Made by a program: the position numbers and the translations under genes
Source of the DNA: Planctomycetota bacterium
GTDB taxonomy: Bacteria; Planctomycetota; Phycisphaerae; UBA1845
Direction: 5' to 3'
NCBI GenBank assembly: GCA_022566435.1
Contig: JADFIX010000002.1
Coordinates: 1,702-16,050 of the forward strand
DNA: 14,349 nucleotides
The notes under the pieces: generated by a model
Seen by the model: only the letters and a program-made list of their open reading frames with translations
Database searches by the model: none
Told to the model about the DNA's origin: nothing
Part shown: positions 7,483-14,349 of the stretch, piece by piece
How positions within the stretch are numbered: the stretch's first letter is position 1
Layout: each line of letters starts with the position of its first letter

Positions 7483-9075
7483 GTGAATTTGGACGGGCAA
7501 GTCAAACACATTGATGATGCCACGAATGTTCCCGACGCCATTCCCGAAGACGGGCACGGGCCGATCCCGCCGCGGTACTGGTGGATGAAACGGGTTTCAA
7601 TCGGTGTGGGTGTGCTGCTGGTCGTGGTGGTTGTCCTGCGCCTCTTGTGGGGCTTGGAGGCCGATCGCCGGTTACAGGCGGAGATCGATCGAATCATCGC
7701 CGCCGGTGAGCCCTTTTATCCTGAGGACTATATTGAGGATGTGGCCGATGAACAGAACGCGGCGGTACTCTACGAAAAAGCTGCGGGCGCTGTTCGGACC
7801 GATCCAAACAGCGAAATCAACATCTCGTTTTATTGTCTCGATCGTGAAGGGTGCGAGGATCATTTGGACGACGCACGGGCTCTCATCGAATTGAACGCTC
7901 CCGTGATCGATTTCGTCCGCCGTGGTCGCGCGCTTCCGCAAGTAAGTTGGAAGAACCCCGGCGTGACGCAAGCTCAGCTTGCCGCTGCCACGTTTAGTGG
8001 GGATCAGCAGGTGGCCAGAGTATTGCGAATCGCCGCGTACGTGCATTTTCTAGATTGCAATCATCAGGCGTTCGTCGAAGCGCTTTTAGACATGATCGCC
8101 CACGGAGAAGCTCAGGCGCATCGCCCCATACGGATCGCAAACCGGCTGGCGTGGGCGTGCGTGGTTCGCGCATTTCGCATGATCGGTGAATTCTCGAGAG
8201 AATTGGTTGTAGATCAAGAAGCGGTTTCGAATGAGATTAGACCGGTCAACCGGAGTACGGTCGAGTTCTTGATCTCGGTCCTGCTAGATGAAGAAAACCT
8301 CGTCGGTGCATATTACGCCACTCGTAACGGTGAGCGCACACTTGCGTACAACATGCATGCGGAAGTGCTGAACTCGGCGGCGGGGCCGAAGTCGAGTTGG
8401 GCCGAACTAGTCTTCAATTTTCCGTTTCGTGTCTATGAGGCACCCTTAGTCAAGCTTGACCTTGCTCGCTCGTTGAGCACAGACCCGGATCTCATACCCT
8501 TGGCGGAGGAAACGTGGCTGGCAACCCAAGCACGCCCTAAGGGCGTCCCTGCATCCGTTGGGTTGGTCCGAATCTTAGCGCGCCCAATTTCGGAGTCGAG
8601 AATTCCGCAGGAATCGATAAATCGATCGATTTTTAACTTTTACAAATCGATCATGCTGCGGCGTTTGAACGCCATCGGTCTTGCGATTCGGCTGTTCGAG
8701 TTGGACCACGGGGGGCGCCCCGAGTCGTTGGAATTGTTGGTGCCGGACTATCTGCCGTCCTTACCGATCGGTTCACTCGCTTCCGACGGCGCGGAAATTG
8801 CCTTTATTCGCGAATCGGATCGCGATCGACTCTTCGCCGGTGGATTGAGCGGACATGGTGACGACAGGGCACGCATTGCCGTCGAATATCTTCTTGACAG
8901 GCAGCCTGCTTTTACTTTTTACCTGGACGCAAACTCTGAAAGCCCGCTAATCGCACAGGAAATCGCGCCGCCGTCGTCAGGCCAGACTATCGAGAACGGT
9001 CAGCGCGGCAAGAATGCTCGCGGGCACACCCAGGATCAAGACCGCAGCAAGAACCAGCCACAGGACCGGAAGTAG
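7483..9075 (+). CDS. Single-pass membrane protein with pseudopilin-like C-terminal region (module copy 2)
   Basis: Paralogue of the gene at 4755-6317, 530 residues. The start is taken as GTG 7483; GAAGAGG at 7474-7480 lies only 2 nt before it, so TTG 7489, two codons later, fits the RBS spacing better. IPEDGHGPIPPRYWW is at 20-34, one transmembrane helix at about 39-57, and ADRRLQAEIDRIIAAGEPFYPEDYIED follows almost unchanged. The central 300 residues are strongly diverged from copy 1, although anchors such as NGERTLAY and WKN remain. LFELDHGGRPESLELLVPDYLPS is kept, but YSVGLNGRDDGGDD of copy 1 is replaced by FAGGLSGHGDDRA, so the putative metal-binding turn looks degraded. Residues 499-530 are antisense to the next convergent gene. 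The stop is three codons later than in copy 1. Role unknown. Confidence 0.82.
   Translation: MNLDGQVKHIDDATNVPDAIPEDGHGPIPPRYWWMKRVSIGVGVLLVVVVVLRLLWGLEADRRLQAEIDRIIAAGEPFYPEDYIEDVADEQNAAVLYEKAAGAVRTDPNSEINISFYCLDREGCEDHLDDARALIELNAPVIDFVRRGRALPQVSWKNPGVTQAQLAAATFSGDQQVARVLRIAAYVHFLDCNHQAFVEALLDMIAHGEAQAHRPIRIANRLAWACVVRAFRMIGEFSRELVVDQEAVSNEIRPVNRSTVEFLISVLLDEENLVGAYYATRNGERTLAYNMHAEVLNSAAGPKSSWAELVFNFPFRVYEAPLVKLDLARSLSTDPDLIPLAEETWLATQARPKGVPASVGLVRILARPISESRIPQESINRSIFNFYKSIMLRRLNAIGLAIRLFELDHGGRPESLELLVPDYLPSLPIGSLASDGAEIAFIRESDRDRLFAGGLSGHGDDRARIAVEYLLDRQPAFTFYLDANSESPLIAQEIAPPSSGQTIENGQRGKNARGHTQDQDRSKNQPQDRK
8977..9075. other. Codon-aligned antisense overlap, copy 2
   Basis: The last 99 bp of the plus-strand gene oppose the last 33 codons of the minus-strand gene in the same register as in copy 1 (both second codon positions at 3n+2). 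Plus-strand tail SSGQTIENGQRGKNARG... aligns with SSGEAVNDNQHGEDDRE... of copy 1. The minus-strand helix is LLPVLWLVLAAVLILG against LLPLLWLVLAVVLIPG. Confidence 0.88.
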
Positions 9076-10005
9076 CACGAACATGACTGGCACTCTCACG
9101 CGGCGAATCCCAAGTGTGCGGGCGAGTATGTCTACGCTTTTAAACCACCACGTGCAGAGTAGGATAGGGAGGATCACGGTGAAGAGCTTGATCGGTAGCG
9201 CGATCGCCAACCACGACTTCGTGTCGGAGAATTCCCAAACAACCCACCCGAGCAGGAAAGGCACAAATGTGAATGCCAATGCGGCGTTGGCATAGTAGCT
9301 CAACGCGACGGCACGGTTTTGAAGGTGGACCGGTAGATCGCGGGGATGAAAGAAGTAACTCGCCACGCCCGTCGCCGCCGCGAGCCACAGCAGAATCCCT
9401 ATGTGCAATAATGCGACCGGCCAGACTTCCAAAATGGCAAGCGAGGCCCAGGCGGAGCTTGTCGATACGAAGCCGAGACGAGCCAACGGAAACGTGCCGC
9501 CGGGGCCGGTCCAGCTTGCCGGCACGTAGCCGCACATGAACACCGTCGCCGCCAGGATCGGCGCGTAGGCATGAAAAATGGTCAGCCATCGAAACTTCTG
9601 GGCATCGCTGTAGTTGACCGGCCTGGCCAACTCCATACTCATCAGGCGATGGCGCATCGTGACGAACCACACCGTCTTCCAGTAGGCGCGGTACCAGCCG
9701 ATTTTCTTTCGGTGGACCCAGGGGATTTGCGACGTATGACTCCGAACGGCGTCCAGTGCGAGACCGCATTCCGGACAGCGGTTGCTGGTCAAGCCGCGTA
9801 GGTTGTAGCTGCACGAGGGGCAGAGGATGTCGGTTTCGATGGGGCGGAAGCGGTCCGCGGGCGCGGTGTCCGGTCCCCCATCCAGACTCGCGGGGACCTG
9901 ACCGCATTCGCTTGGCGAAGAATCGGGCACCCCGCTCGACGGAGACGGAGGCACGTTGTCGGGCGATGGAAGTGAATCCGTCGGTGATGGTTGTTCTTTA
10001 TTCAT
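8977..10005 (-). CDS. Zinc-ribbon polytopic membrane protein (module copy 2)
   Basis: Paralogue of the gene at 6228-7253, 342 residues from the ATG at 10003-10005. The frame could also open at 10029, eight codons earlier, but that stretch is not in frame in copy 1. The zinc-ribbon cysteines C62, C65, C77 and C80 sit at the same positions, and residues 55-110 are almost identical to copy 1. FHPRDLPVHLQNRAVALSYYANAAL is also kept. The part after this loop (about 245-300) has diverged, with a longer hydrophobic stretch FVPFLLGWVVWEF and VILPILLCTWWF. The last helix, LLPVLWLVLAAVLILGVPASILAAL, overlaps the convergent gene by 99 bp. No Shine-Dalgarno is visible. The retained cysteines and frame show both copies are under selection rather than decaying. 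Function unknown. Confidence 0.84.
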   Translation of the reverse strand: MNKEQPSPTDSLPSPDNVPPSPSSGVPDSSPSECGQVPASLDGGPDTAPADRFRPIETDILCPSCSYNLRGLTSNRCPECGLALDAVRSHTSQIPWVHRKKIGWYRAYWKTVWFVTMRHRLMSMELARPVNYSDAQKFRWLTIFHAYAPILAATVFMCGYVPASWTGPGGTFPLARLGFVSTSSAWASLAILEVWPVALLHIGILLWLAAATGVASYFFHPRDLPVHLQNRAVALSYYANAALAFTFVPFLLGWVVWEFSDTKSWLAIALPIKLFTVILPILLCTWWFKSVDILARTLGIRRVRVPVMFVLLPVLWLVLAAVLILGVPASILAALTVLDSLA

Positions 10006-10505
10006 GCAGGTTTTCGCCACGATAGACATCCGGTGTCAGTTTCGCAACTCTCTCGCATAAGCGCGCGGGCGAACCCCGTCGCACGCAGCCATCAGGGTAT
10101 TTCAACCGGAAGTCTCAGCGCGGCCTAAGGCTGCAACCAAACAGACGTGGATCGAAATCTCTTCTCGCTGTCATGACCTTCAGAGGACGCTGGCAAGGGC
10201 CATATCAGGCCGCTTCAGCGGTCTTCTGCCGCTCCAAGCGGCATACTAGGGCGGCCGTTTACGGCTGGTCATCGGGCGATTGGGGAACGAACGAGACGCC
10301 TGAGTCGAATCAAGAGATGTTCTTGTCGACCTCCCAAGTTTTGATATTCGGTACAAGAAGATGCGACCACAATATTCGGCGATCAGTATCCACTGTTACT
10401 CAGGAATTTCCAGCCAATCTCCTCCCTATGATCGACAATCCTTCATTGATAGGCATATACTGTTTGGGTCGTTGTCCCTTGTGACCGGTTTCCATATTCG
10501 GAGAA
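10006..10505. other. 500-bp non-coding region
   Basis: The first 99 bp (10006-10104) are the end of the duplicated segment and hold the start region of the minus-strand zinc-ribbon gene. The rest is unique and visibly poorer in GC than the neighbours. It contains two adjacent small hairpins, CCGCT-TC-AGCGG at 10210-10221 and GCCGCT-CCA-AGCGGC at 10228-10242, and the promoter at 10432-10461. The open frames here (10173-10484, 10361-10639) show no domain, no RBS and overlap each other, so no gene is called. Confidence 0.55.
10432..10461 (+). promoter_or_regulatory. Sigma70-like promoter of the collagen-like gene
   Basis: TCGACA (10432-10437) and TATACT (10456-10461) each match the consensus at five of six positions and are 18 bp apart. 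They lie 44 bp before the ATG at 10506. This is the best promoter match I saw in the window. Confidence 0.5.
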
Positions 10506-11384
10506 ATGGTTGTGAAAGAATGGACGAGACAGTCTATCGCGGCAGTAGCAGGAGCGGTTGTGACAGTAGGGTTTGGATTGGTCCTTTCGTTCACAGGTTG
10601 TCTGGGCAAGTTCGTTGTTTCAGATGCCGTTCTCGCTAAGGTCGTTTCGACTCTCGAGACACACCCACAGCTCATAACACGCCTTGAAAAGAGTCCGATG
10701 CTGAAGGGGCCGCCTGGTGCGCAAGGTATTCAAGGGCCACAAGGCCAGCTTGGTCCACCAGGAGTTCAAGGCGTCCACGGACCTCAGGGTCCTATTGGTC
10801 CTCGTGGTGACAACGGTCCTACCGGGACTGCCGGTACGCCAGGACGTGCGGGTCCACAGGGGCCGCCTGGGCCACAAGGTCCATCTGGTCCCTCAGGATC
10901 ACAAGGCGGGACTGGCCCGGCAGTTACACAGGGCCTTGACGGGCCGGAAGGTCCGCCGGGACCAACTGGTCCGCAGGGGCACGATGCACCTAGTAAAGAT
11001 GAGTTGTACGCAATGATTAGGGAAACGCTAGGGCAGATGAGCCTAGCATTCTTCGGTAGTGTTGACGGAGAAGCAACGTTGGCGGCCCCACCCGGAACAA
11101 CCACGGATGAATGGATGATCGTTGTCCTGCCGATGACCGCTGGTTGCTTGCCTTCGCTTGGACCGGGATTCAAGACTATGCTTCCAACAGATTACCGGCC
11201 TGGCAGAGATGTAGCCGATCGGTATCTAGATCAGGTACTGTGTTACGCGGTCGCCCAGAACAAACGGGAATGGAAGATTATTGGCAAGCAGACTCTTTCT
11301 TTCTTTCCGTTTCGAGACAAAGTCATAGGGCTGGATGTATGCTGTTTGCTGCTTGCACCGCCGCAGAATCGTCCATCACGGTGA
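10506..11384 (+). CDS. Membrane-anchored collagen-like protein
   Basis: 292 residues. K4 and R8 precede a hydrophobic helix at 11-30 ending LSFTGC; this could be a signal anchor, or an atypical lipoprotein signal with C32 lipidated (the F at -3 is unusual). Residues 39-65 are a short helical stalk that may start trimerisation. Residues 68-160 are 31 G-X-Y triplets, rich in GPQ, GPP and GPS, with one break where V140 replaces Gly. The C-terminal domain (163-292) holds C214, C246, C279 and C280 and resembles no family I know; it may be a globular head exposed outside the cell. Bacterial collagen-like proteins usually form trimeric surface stalks. GGAG at 10500-10503 is 2 nt from the ATG but 8 nt from an in-frame GTG at 10512, which may be the real start. 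Base composition is less GC-rich than its neighbours, compatible with transfer. Confidence 0.87.
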   Translation: MVVKEWTRQSIAAVAGAVVTVGFGLVLSFTGCLGKFVVSDAVLAKVVSTLETHPQLITRLEKSPMLKGPPGAQGIQGPQGQLGPPGVQGVHGPQGPIGPRGDNGPTGTAGTPGRAGPQGPPGPQGPSGPSGSQGGTGPAVTQGLDGPEGPPGPTGPQGHDAPSKDELYAMIRETLGQMSLAFFGSVDGEATLAAPPGTTTDEWMIVVLPMTAGCLPSLGPGFKTMLPTDYRPGRDVADRYLDQVLCYAVAQNKREWKIIGKQTLSFFPFRDKVIGLDVCCLLLAPPQNRPSR

Positions 11385-11432
11385 TGATTGTGGAGGGCAA
11401 TTTGGGGACTGCGCGACTCGTCCAATCTATCG

Positions 11433-13178
11433 TTACTTTTGCCGACTGACAGCTTCACCGGACCGGGCCCGGGTTTTCAGGGCGCGGGCCAGGTTGATCT
11501 TGATGCGGGCCACCATCTCCTTGGTTTCCGAACTCAATTTCGGTCGAGCCACGAGCGCCCGGCGATATTCCGGAATGGCCTCGTCGATGCGACCCTCTCG
11601 ATGGAAAAGCTTCGCGAGGTTGAAACTCGCGGTGCGGAACTCGGGTTCCAATTCAAGAGAGCTTCGGAAAGATTGGATGGCCGCTTCTGTGTCCCCCGTA
11701 TCGATGTAGGCCGTGCCCAGTCGGATGAAAGAGAACGCGTCGTTGCGAAACGGTGCGCCGGCCACTGGGAGGTTGACGAACAATCCGGCCAGCGCCAATA
11801 CGGCGACGCCCGTCCCGCACGCGATCCACTGTTTGCCGCGAAGCGCCCGTACCCCCTCGAACACGGCGAAGACTGCAAGCAGAATGAGCAGCGGGATGAC
11901 CGGCATGCGATAGCGGGCCGTACAGAAAAAGAGCACGACGCTCAGCATGTAGAGCAAAACGAAGCCCGAGATATAGAATCGCTCCGCCCGAAATCGGCAG
12001 CAGAGTATCAGCCCGAGAAGCCCGAGCGGCCCCACGACGCCGAAACCGATCGGCAGGTATTTCATCACCGGGGCGAATTGTTCGGTCCAAAAGTAGACTC
12101 CTTTGTTGTTGGAAACTTCATCGCGCGTCCAGAACAGGCGAAGCTTCTTCCAAAACAGTTGTGAAAACTGCGTTGGCTGCTCGGTGATGAAGTCCGCCGC
12201 CTGCGAGAAGTAGTAGCGAGATACTTCGGACGGCTTCAACGATCTGCCTGCCGCCTGTTCCGCTCGTTCGATGGAGGCATAGTAGCCCTCCCACCAGCCT
12301 CCGGGCGTTCCCGGCACGATGGCCGTGTGTCCGTCGGACTTGGGATTGTTGCCGATGTAGAAATTCACGCCGGCCTGGCTCGATATCAAAACGACGTCTC
12401 CGCCGACCACGTAATTCCGCACCGCAATCGGGGCGACAATCGAGACGCATCCCAAGGTCAGCATGCCGGAATAGGCCCATGATCGTTTTCGCATCGCGCG
12501 GTGCAAAACGAGAGGGCAGACGGCCAACACCGGCGCGAGAAGAAGTATGTTCGGTCGGGCGATTGCGGACAGGCCCAGGACGATGCCGACGGCCGCGTAG
12601 AGCAACTTGCCCGGCGACCTTGCGGCATGAAACAGGAGCAGCAGGAGCAGCAAATCGAGGAAGATTATCAGTGATGGAATTAACAGTTCACCATCGAAAT
12701 AGATGAGCGTCCAATAGCCCGCGGCGAGAAAGCCGGCGACGCCCGCGACCGCGCGTCCGAAGACTCTCCACCCGACCAAGAATAATAACCCGCAACTGAG
12801 CGATCCAAGAACGGCCTGTGCCATCCGGGGCGCCATGTAGGATTGGCCAAAGATCTTGTATATGAGCGCCAGAAACGCGGGGTAAAGTGGGGCTCGAAAA
12901 TACGGTCCATCCACAAACGATTCGCCGGCGACCATGTTTCGGGCCCATTGATCGTGATAAAGCTCGTCCATCTCCGGGTGAGCGAAGAGGGGGTTGGCGC
13001 TCAGTTGATGCACGTAAACAGCGCGCAGACCGAAAGCGACAAACACGATCGCAAGTAGCAACGCTGCATCTCCGAAACGAAATGCCGGTCCGGCCGCAAG
13101 CTGACGCGTGTCGTTTTCAACTTCAGATCGGATGGACGGTCGACGAGCCCTTTGCTGTCGCGAACCCGAATGTGCCAT
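11433..13178 (-). CDS. GT-C glycosyltransferase (family 39-like) with C-terminal TPR repeats
   Basis: 581 residues from the ATG at 13176-13178, chosen because the longer frame to 13388 adds 70 low-complexity residues over the pyrB upstream region. The first transmembrane helix is at 37-55. The following loop has HPEMDELYHDQWARN (67-81), with D71 as the probable catalytic Asp, and PYFRAPLYPAFLALIY, the usual pattern of dolichyl/undecaprenyl-phosphate sugar transferases. About ten further hydrophobic segments run from 118 to 470, including RYRMPVIPLLILLA (422-435). A non-membrane region at 262-370 has YIGNNPKSDGHTAIVPGTPGGWWEG. Residues 481-546 form about two TPRs (AIQSFRSSLELEPEF, DEAIPEYRRALVARP). 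It probably moves a sugar from a lipid carrier to an acceptor at the outer face of the membrane; the TPRs may bind the acceptor or a partner. Sugar and target are unknown. It converges with the collagen-like gene 48 bp away. Confidence 0.86.
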   Translation of the reverse strand: MAHSGSRQQRARRPSIRSEVENDTRQLAAGPAFRFGDAALLLAIVFVAFGLRAVYVHQLSANPLFAHPEMDELYHDQWARNMVAGESFVDGPYFRAPLYPAFLALIYKIFGQSYMAPRMAQAVLGSLSCGLLFLVGWRVFGRAVAGVAGFLAAGYWTLIYFDGELLIPSLIIFLDLLLLLLLFHAARSPGKLLYAAVGIVLGLSAIARPNILLLAPVLAVCPLVLHRAMRKRSWAYSGMLTLGCVSIVAPIAVRNYVVGGDVVLISSQAGVNFYIGNNPKSDGHTAIVPGTPGGWWEGYYASIERAEQAAGRSLKPSEVSRYYFSQAADFITEQPTQFSQLFWKKLRLFWTRDEVSNNKGVYFWTEQFAPVMKYLPIGFGVVGPLGLLGLILCCRFRAERFYISGFVLLYMLSVVLFFCTARYRMPVIPLLILLAVFAVFEGVRALRGKQWIACGTGVAVLALAGLFVNLPVAGAPFRNDAFSFIRLGTAYIDTGDTEAAIQSFRSSLELEPEFRTASFNLAKLFHREGRIDEAIPEYRRALVARPKLSSETKEMVARIKINLARALKTRARSGEAVSRQK

Positions 13179-13291
13179 GTCGCGATTATAACGCCACGGT
13201 GCGTTGTTACGCGGAGGAATTTGGGAATAACCCATGGGCGGTTCGGGTAGGCCCGCCGCCTGCAGCAGGAGGGCGCGGCCGGCCCGCGGGT

Positions 13292-13320
13292 TTGACAAAT
13301 CACTCGGCGGCGCTTTTACT
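13292..13320 (+). promoter_or_regulatory. Possible pyrB promoter
   Basis: A perfect TTGACA (13292-13297) is followed 17 bp later by TTTACT (13315-13320), a weak -10. GATAAT at 13325-13330 is a better -10 sequence but is 27 bp from the -35. The region lies between the divergent glycosyltransferase and pyrB. GGGCGC-AAG-GCGCCC at 13381-13395 could form a hairpin in the pyrB leader. Confidence 0.35.
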
Positions 13321-13415
13321 AGGGGATAATTCAAGGAGGAATGGACGGCGGCTCGGAGGCCGATTCCGACGGCTTGTGCAGGGCGCAAGGCGCCCCGGCG
13401 GAAAGTGTGCGTACC

Positions 13416-14349
13416 ATGGTCACCGAAACCGAGATTCCCCCACAGACTGATTCAGCTCATCGTATTGCTCATCTCAACCGCAACGACAAGCCGTTTCACG
13501 TGGTTTTGGCGCAGCAGTTCGATCGGGCGAACATCGAGCAATTGTGTCAACTGGCCGACATGATTCGGTCGATCGGCGGATCGCGGCAGGGCACGCAGTT
13601 TCTTCGGACGCTGCTGAGCCATCGCCGGGCGATGCTGTACTTCATCCAACCGTCGACGCGTACGTTTCTCTCGTTTACCGCCGCCTGCCAGATTCTCGGA
13701 ATCCCGTACAATGAAGTGCGGGATCGATCGACATCTTCGGAAGTGAAGGGCGAGTCGGAAGACGACACGATTCGCGTACTCAGTCAGTATTTCGACATGA
13801 TCATTATGCGTCATCCCGGTGAGGGGTTCGCGGAGCATGTCGCGCAGCTTCTCAATGAGATGCCGCGTACGATTCCGGTGATCAATGCGGGCTCCGGCAA
13901 GGATCAGCATCCGACGCAAGCGCTGTTGGACATCTATACGCTGATGCGTTGTTTCGCCGATACGAACGGAACCCGGGTCGAGCGGCGTTACATACGGAAT
14001 CTGTTCACCGGCAAGTCGATCGCTTTCGTCGGCGATCTGCGACGCGGACGGACGGTTCGCTCGTTGGCTTATCTGCTCTGCCGATACCCCGGGGTGCGGC
14101 TCTTCTTTATCTCGCCGCCGGAGCTGCAGATCGGGCAGGACATCCTGGACTATTTATCGCGGCACGAAATTGAATACGAAATGAGCCAGGATTTGCGCGC
14201 CCATATCGGCGATTGCGATGCCATATACATGACTCGCCTCCAGGATGAATGGGACGTAGCCGGCGAATCCAAGGCCATCGATTACAAGCGGTTCAGTCTG
14301 ACCTACGAGATGGCCCATCAGTTCAAGCCCAACCTCGCTATCCTGCACC
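13416..14349 (+). CDS. pyrB: Aspartate carbamoyltransferase catalytic chain (3' partial)
   Basis: Cytoplasmic enzyme joining carbamoyl phosphate and aspartate, the first committed step of pyrimidine synthesis. 311 codons are present and the frame runs off the right edge. Substrate-binding motifs are all there: STRT (80-83), SSEVKGESEDDT (107-118) with K111, MRHP (131-134), QHPTQALLDIYTL (164-176), VGDLRRGRTVRSL (205-217) and TRLQ (273-276), matching E. coli S52-T55, K84, R105, H134/Q137, R167 and R229/Q231. It differs from the E. coli type in having QPSTRTFLSF rather than EPSTRTRLSF, and an insertion at about 181-199 before beta-strand SIAFVGD; both suggest the longer subfamily seen in some deep-branching bacteria. 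An in-frame ATG at 13341 would add 25 residues, but its AAGGAGG (13333-13339) is only 1 nt away; the ATG at 13416 is preferred, with modest certainty. Confidence 0.92.
   Translation, partial: MVTETEIPPQTDSAHRIAHLNRNDKPFHVVLAQQFDRANIEQLCQLADMIRSIGGSRQGTQFLRTLLSHRRAMLYFIQPSTRTFLSFTAACQILGIPYNEVRDRSTSSEVKGESEDDTIRVLSQYFDMIIMRHPGEGFAEHVAQLLNEMPRTIPVINAGSGKDQHPTQALLDIYTLMRCFADTNGTRVERRYIRNLFTGKSIAFVGDLRRGRTVRSLAYLLCRYPGVRLFFISPPELQIGQDILDYLSRHEIEYEMSQDLRAHIGDCDAIYMTRLQDEWDVAGESKAIDYKRFSLTYEMAHQFKPNLAILH

Larger units (their letters stand above)
7540..10104. repeat. Tandem duplication, copy 2
   Basis: Second copy of the segment at 4788-7351, in the same orientation and of almost the same length. 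About 190 bp of unique sequence separates the copies. Gene order, convergent overlap and the upstream region of the zinc-ribbon gene are all kept. No transposase or terminal repeat borders it, so unequal recombination or replication slippage is a likelier cause than transposition (inference). Confidence 0.85.

Noticed and set aside
6241..9907. Two similar long minus-strand frames (6241-7155 and 9140-9907) that look like a conserved pair
   Set aside because: Their similarity comes from the DNA duplication; they are alternative frames of the zinc-ribbon genes, which have the real motifs.
10173..10484. 103-codon plus-strand frame before the collagen-like gene
   Set aside because: No RBS, no domain, overlaps the promoter and another frame; coding is not supported.
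10707..10985. Repetitive GGTCCA/GGGCCA DNA that could be a tandem repeat or CRISPR
   Set aside because: The periodicity is the 9-base G-X-Y triplet pattern of collagen-like coding; there are no exact repeats with spacers.
10784..11173. Gly/Pro-rich minus-strand frame inside the collagen-like gene
   Set aside because: GGN and CCN codons are complementary, so the antisense of collagen triplets is Gly/Pro-rich by necessity.

Overview
The window looks like a chromosomal piece from a GC-rich, Gram-negative-type bacterium, most likely a planctomycete (inference). The signs are a fused LpxC-FabZ lipid A gene, membrane proteins with a CPxC...CPEC zinc ribbon, pseudopilin-like C-termini of the LDYGERPDSLEVLVPDYLP type, and several genes without clear Shine-Dalgarno sites. 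No RNA gene, CRISPR array, insertion sequence or origin was recognised.

Bases 1-3338 (+) form a tight operon: the 3' part of lpxC-fabZ, lpxA, and a Gfo/Idh/MocA-type oxidoreductase, with gaps of 23 and 25 bp. The first two enzymes act in early lipid A synthesis. The oxidoreductase may modify the UDP-GlcNAc substrate, as GnnA does in organisms with 2,3-diamino lipid A. LpxA carries an unusual C-terminal extension that reads as a divergent InlB B-repeat-like domain. A 332-bp gap and an orphan class I methyltransferase (3671-4510) follow. A nearly perfect 89-bp palindromic element (4622-4710) comes next.

Bases 4755-10005 hold the most unusual part, a two-gene module present twice in tandem. Each copy has a plus-strand gene for a single-pass membrane protein with a pseudopilin-like C-terminal region, and a convergent minus-strand gene for a zinc-ribbon polytopic membrane protein. 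In both copies the 3' ends overlap (90 and 99 bp) with the codons of the two strands exactly opposed. The last transmembrane helix of one protein is therefore the antisense of the charged tail of the other. The copies are almost identical in some stretches and strongly diverged in others.

Bases 10006-11384 contain a 500-bp non-coding stretch with a good sigma70-like promoter, then a membrane-anchored collagen-like protein. Convergent to it, 11433-13178 (-) encodes a GT-C (family 39-like) glycosyltransferase with C-terminal TPRs. Divergent from that, 13416 to the window end (+) encodes the first 311 residues of an aspartate carbamoyltransferase (PyrB) of a divergent subfamily.
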